Of a stretch of 64,000 nt of DNA, positions 51,100 through 64,000 are shown one piece after another. Within the stretch, counting starts at the first letter, position 1. Every line of letters starts with the position of its first letter. The DNA comes from Mesostigma viride (lineage: Eukaryota > Streptophyta > Mesostigmatophyceae > Mesostigmatales > Mesostigmataceae), in NCBI GenBank assembly GCA_009746045.1, contig RPFO01000016.1, positions 1,661,920-1,725,919 of the forward strand, written 5' to 3'. The position numbers were made by a program, and so were the translations under genes. The notes beneath the pieces are model-generated. The model had not been told where the DNA came from and did not search any database. It saw only the letters and a list, made by a program, of their open reading frames with translations.

Positions 51100-51430
51100 C
51101 CAGTGATAGCCATGGGGACAAGGATAGCCATGGGGACCCCGATGGATGGATGGATGGATGGATGGATGGATGGATGAATGGGGACACGCAATCCTACCGG
51201 TCTAATCTATCGACAACATCAAGCCAAATCTGTTATATCTAAGCTCTCTACCCTAGGGGTCCTGTCTAGCGTGCTTCCCGCGTTTGCAAACACGCGGACG
51301 CTTCGATCCCCACGGAAGGGGGTTCGTTGCATGTACTCTATAGATGACCTGGGCCCACTTGGCCTTGTCCATCATCTTGTTCCAAATCACGGCCGGAGAT
51401 GCCTAGCCCCCCCATGTCCTCTACTAGCTG
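51100..51430 (-). mobile_element. Family-C fragment with short TGGA array
   Basis: About eight TGGA-type units (51,140-51,180), ACCGGTCTAATCTATC UTR, then the coding remnant also seen at 23.2-23.4 kb (AKWAQVI..). It abuts the ORF1 fragment at about 51,100-51,130. Confidence 0.6.
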
Positions 51431-51860
51431 TTCTTTGAAGGTGCGGGCCTTGCGGCATCTAGCATCGCGGGGCCCGGCCCACGTAAGGAGGTGCCGGCCA
51501 GGCTGAGCCATGAACTATACACAGCAGTTGCTGGCCGACCTAGTGGTCCCAGCCCCGTTTGAACACCGTATCCCCTCCCTCTCTCTAATTGCTTGGACTG
51601 CTATGCAGAACAAGGAGAGGTGCATGGAAGACGATTGTCCAGGAGCTGCTCACACGCCAGCCCCTGTGGGCAAGCCCCCCCCCCTCCAGGAGGAAGGGGC
51701 GCTTTGCTGAGTAGAGTAGTTAGGGTTTTCTAGATTAGCTTAGAGTTAGCTTAGTTCGGTTACCTCCATATCCATCCAGCAAGGAATACGTGCTACATGA
51801 TCTCCCAACGGAGTCATGTTATAACTTAATTTAACTTAATTCAATTTAATTTCCCACGGC
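51430..51860 (+). pseudogene. LINE ORF2 C-terminus and complete 3' end (family A)
   Basis: NYTQQLLADLVVPAPFEHRIPSL to a frameshifted KRKGALC-type end near 51,710, then 3' UTR, hairpin CTCCCAACGGAG (about 51,802-51,815) and an (ACTTA)/(AATTT) tail to about 51,853. Confidence 0.75.
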
Positions 51861-52550
51861 GTCGGATCGCCATGCGTCCAGGCATAGTTGTCTCACATAA
51901 TCATGCGTCCAGGAATAGTTGCCTCAATCAGGCGTAAAATAATTCGTTGGATTACAATGGTTGTCATACTAATGAATAATACGCATACTAGCCTTCACCT
52001 ACTGACGCAAGTCTCAGATACAGGACAAAGTGCGTTTCTTCTTCTACATCCTAATTACATCACAGGAGCCTCTGTGCCATGACCCCGCTGATGATTGCAC
52101 AGTGGCATGAACCAATAGCAGCTGCTGAACGGCGCGTGCTGCAGCGCATACCACTCCACAAGCAAGTCAGCTTGTGGAACAGGGATTGCAACAGAGGCGA
52201 CAAAAAAGTGCCCATCCCGCCCCCAAGGTCATTCACATCATTGCGCACCTACGTGCTCACAATGAGAACAAGGCGCTAGGCCCGCTACATACTCTTGCAA
52301 ACCTCGCAGATTAAATAAAGTGCGCCAGGTGGTTGACTGTGAATATCTCCCGTCTGTCTGGCTGATTTTGGTGCACGCACCAAGCCTTGGAAAAAGAAAA
52401 CAACCATTCACAGATGGCCCAGCTCTGCCATGCTTTGAGTTTGCTTACACCTTCACCCCCCTCCCCAAAAAAAGTCATGCGACGCGCCAAGGCATTGAGC
52501 ATCCGCATGCCTGCGCCAATGCTTCCGAATCCATGCCCCCCCCCCCTTTC
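51860..52550. other. No gene recognised
   Basis: Contains a small tandem block TGCGTCCAGG.ATAGTTG.CTCA (51,872-51,925) and no recognisable coding region. Confidence 0.4.
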
Positions 52551-52557
52551 TCCTTGC

Positions 52558-52800
52558 TTAGGATGCTTCCGTCCTTCCCGTCCATGGCCAGTGCAGGTAG
52601 TACTCCGGGACGTCCCCCTGCACACACGCAAGTACTTGCTTACTTTTGACCACCGCGCACTTGTCACCGTATGACATTTGGACCCAATCGGTTGCATACA
52701 AGAAGCGGTCGCCGAGCAGAGCCATGAACCGTGGCCCCCCCCGCACGCAACAAAAGGCCCCGCGCTCCTGCAATGTGCTGACCGGAGCGGGTGGCATGCG
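52558..52800 (-). CDS. Unidentified possible terminal exon
   Basis: After a plausible acceptor (CACATTGCAG, exon from about 52,769) the minus strand is open to a stop at 52,558 and reads FMALLGDRFLYATDWVQMSYGDKCAVV then KSKQVLACVQGDVPEYYLHW. The composition is protein-like and unlike the surrounding repeats. I do not recognise the family and found no matching upstream exon. It lies about 1.1 kb beyond the dymeclin stop on the same strand, so it could be a separate gene's last exon or a pseudogene fragment. Confidence 0.3.
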   Translation of the reverse strand, partial: RMPPAPVSTLQERGAFCCVRGGPRFMALLGDRFLYATDWVQMSYGDKCAVVKSKQVLACVQGDVPEYYLHWPWTGRTEAS

Positions 52801-52989
52801 GCAGCGGCCAACAGGGAAGCCCCGACCCCACAGGGTAAGCAAGGGGACCCGTGCTTATGCTATTCTCCACGACCTTCTCGTGCAGCGTGGGCAGTGCCAA
52901 GGGCTCGGTCGTGTTATTGCGAGACATGGCGGCACCCATCGCGAGAGGTGCATGGCGCCAACCATCCCAGCGCATTGTAGTACCGGCAT

Positions 52990-53900
52990 CAACAGCGCCT
53001 CACCACCGAGAGGGGCCAAAAACCGAGAGGGGTGAAAGTATTACAGACTGACAGGGGTCAAAGATGGCCTCATTTGGCCCGTGGTGAAAACCAGCACATC
53101 CTCGGGCGCACAGCAGGTTCTACAAGGCCCCCATTGATCCCTGGCAAAGAGCATCGTGAGGCCAACATGGGTCACAACGCCCGTGTCTAACAAACGAGCG
53201 TTGGCGGAACATCAGGTCTGGTCGAATATCGGGTACCAACATGAGGCGTGGACACGAGCGTCCTTTGGTGGTGGAAGCCGAGGTGTGGGGAGAGCTGGCC
53301 AAACCACGGCTGTCGTGCCATGGTGTCAAATGACAGCATCTGACGCCGAGTGCCCTTGAGCCCCTGTCCGCAACTGCTCTCTGCAGTTCCTTGTCAAAGA
53401 GCCGGTGTCAGGCGCGGCTGTTCCTACCCAGCTTCGTGCCTGCGTGGCGGTAGTCACCCTATGTCGTTCACCCATCCCTCGCTTAACCGCCGCGGCCATC
53501 CGGCAGTTGGGAGTCCTGCTACGTGGGCCATGCCCACACAGCCATGTGCCACCCGATCGGCAGAATGTCCCCCAGAATGCCACCTGGCCATGTGCCCCGC
53601 GACACGAGCCCATGCCAGACGGCTTTTGCCACGCAGTTTCGTGACCGATGCCTTGCAAGAAGACTGACGTGGCCCCGCTCTGATGCACTCTGTATCTGTA
53701 CACCGCCTTTGCCATGAGGTAATGGGTGTGTCTCGCTGCATTCGCCCATGCCTACGTGGTCGCATAGCCACCGGACTGGGCCGCATGCCTTACTGGATGG
53801 CTGTCGCCATGCGGTAGCTGGCGTCCCGCTACCTGTATCTTCCTAAACGTGCTGCACCACGTGGCCATTGTGAGCCTTGCTGCATGTGCCCCGTGCCTTT
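52990..53900. repeat. Dymeclin 3' flank with decayed copies of the last coding end
   Basis: The final coding edge (CCGCCGTCGCGACGCGGTAGTTGGAGTCCTGGGGC, 53,907-53,941 on plus) is echoed at about 53,488-53,523 (CCGCCGCGGCCATCCGGCAGTTGGGAGTCCTGCTACG) and 53,795-53,830 (GTCGCCATGCGGTAGCTGGCGTCCCGCTACC). GCCATGTGCC/GTGCC-like spacers lie between them. Confidence 0.65.

Positions 53901-64000
<10,100 letters not shown>

Overview
This window looks like nuclear DNA from a photosynthetic, flagellated eukaryote of the green lineage, most likely a green alga. The evidence is as follows. (i) There are spliced genes with GT-AG introns whose phases join exactly. (ii) A carboxyl-terminal processing protease carries an apparent chloroplast and thylakoid presequence. 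(iii) A hydroxyproline O-arabinosyltransferase-like gene (plant/algal cell-wall glycoprotein pathway) and a plant-type dymeclin are present. (iv) A TTC29-like axonemal TPR protein implies a flagellum. The species cannot be named from sequence alone.

Layout. 1-6.0 kb: decayed LINE-like ORF1 elements, two of them in head-to-head (inverted) arrangement. 6.3-12.5 kb (-): a six-exon CtpA/D1-processing-type S41 protease. 12.5-24 kb: repeat-rich, with a LINE reverse-transcriptase relic, one intact ORF1-only retroelement (18.4-20.4 kb), nested insertions with target-site duplications, and two long TGGA/TGGG arrays. 24.3-27.6 kb: a divergent gene pair, VTA1/LIP5 (-) and TTC29-like (+), both intronless. 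28-32.6 kb: more retroelement debris. 32.6-44.3 kb (-): an 11-exon HPAT-like glycosyltransferase. 45.0-46.6 kb (+): WDR4/TRM82, divergent from HPAT. 46.6-52 kb: retroelement fragments. 53.9-64.0 kb (-): dymeclin, 5' end beyond the window.

The genes are ordinary housekeeping, secretory and flagellar genes and do not form a pathway cluster. The unusual features are structural. First, almost every intron I could model, and several 3' flanks, carries one to six decayed copies of the adjacent exon edge including its splice site (or stop-codon region). This looks like recurrent outward tandem duplication anchored at exon boundaries. Second, several retroelement families share one 3' architecture: a short GC-rich hairpin followed directly by a 4-5 bp simple-repeat tail. 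At least two families consist of ORF1 plus UTRs with no reverse transcriptase. Third, introns hold unrelated minisatellites with units of 29, 38, 45, 46, 48 and 92 bp. Exon coordinates were derived by hand from splice consensus, reading phase and remembered family conservation. No alignment or database search was run.
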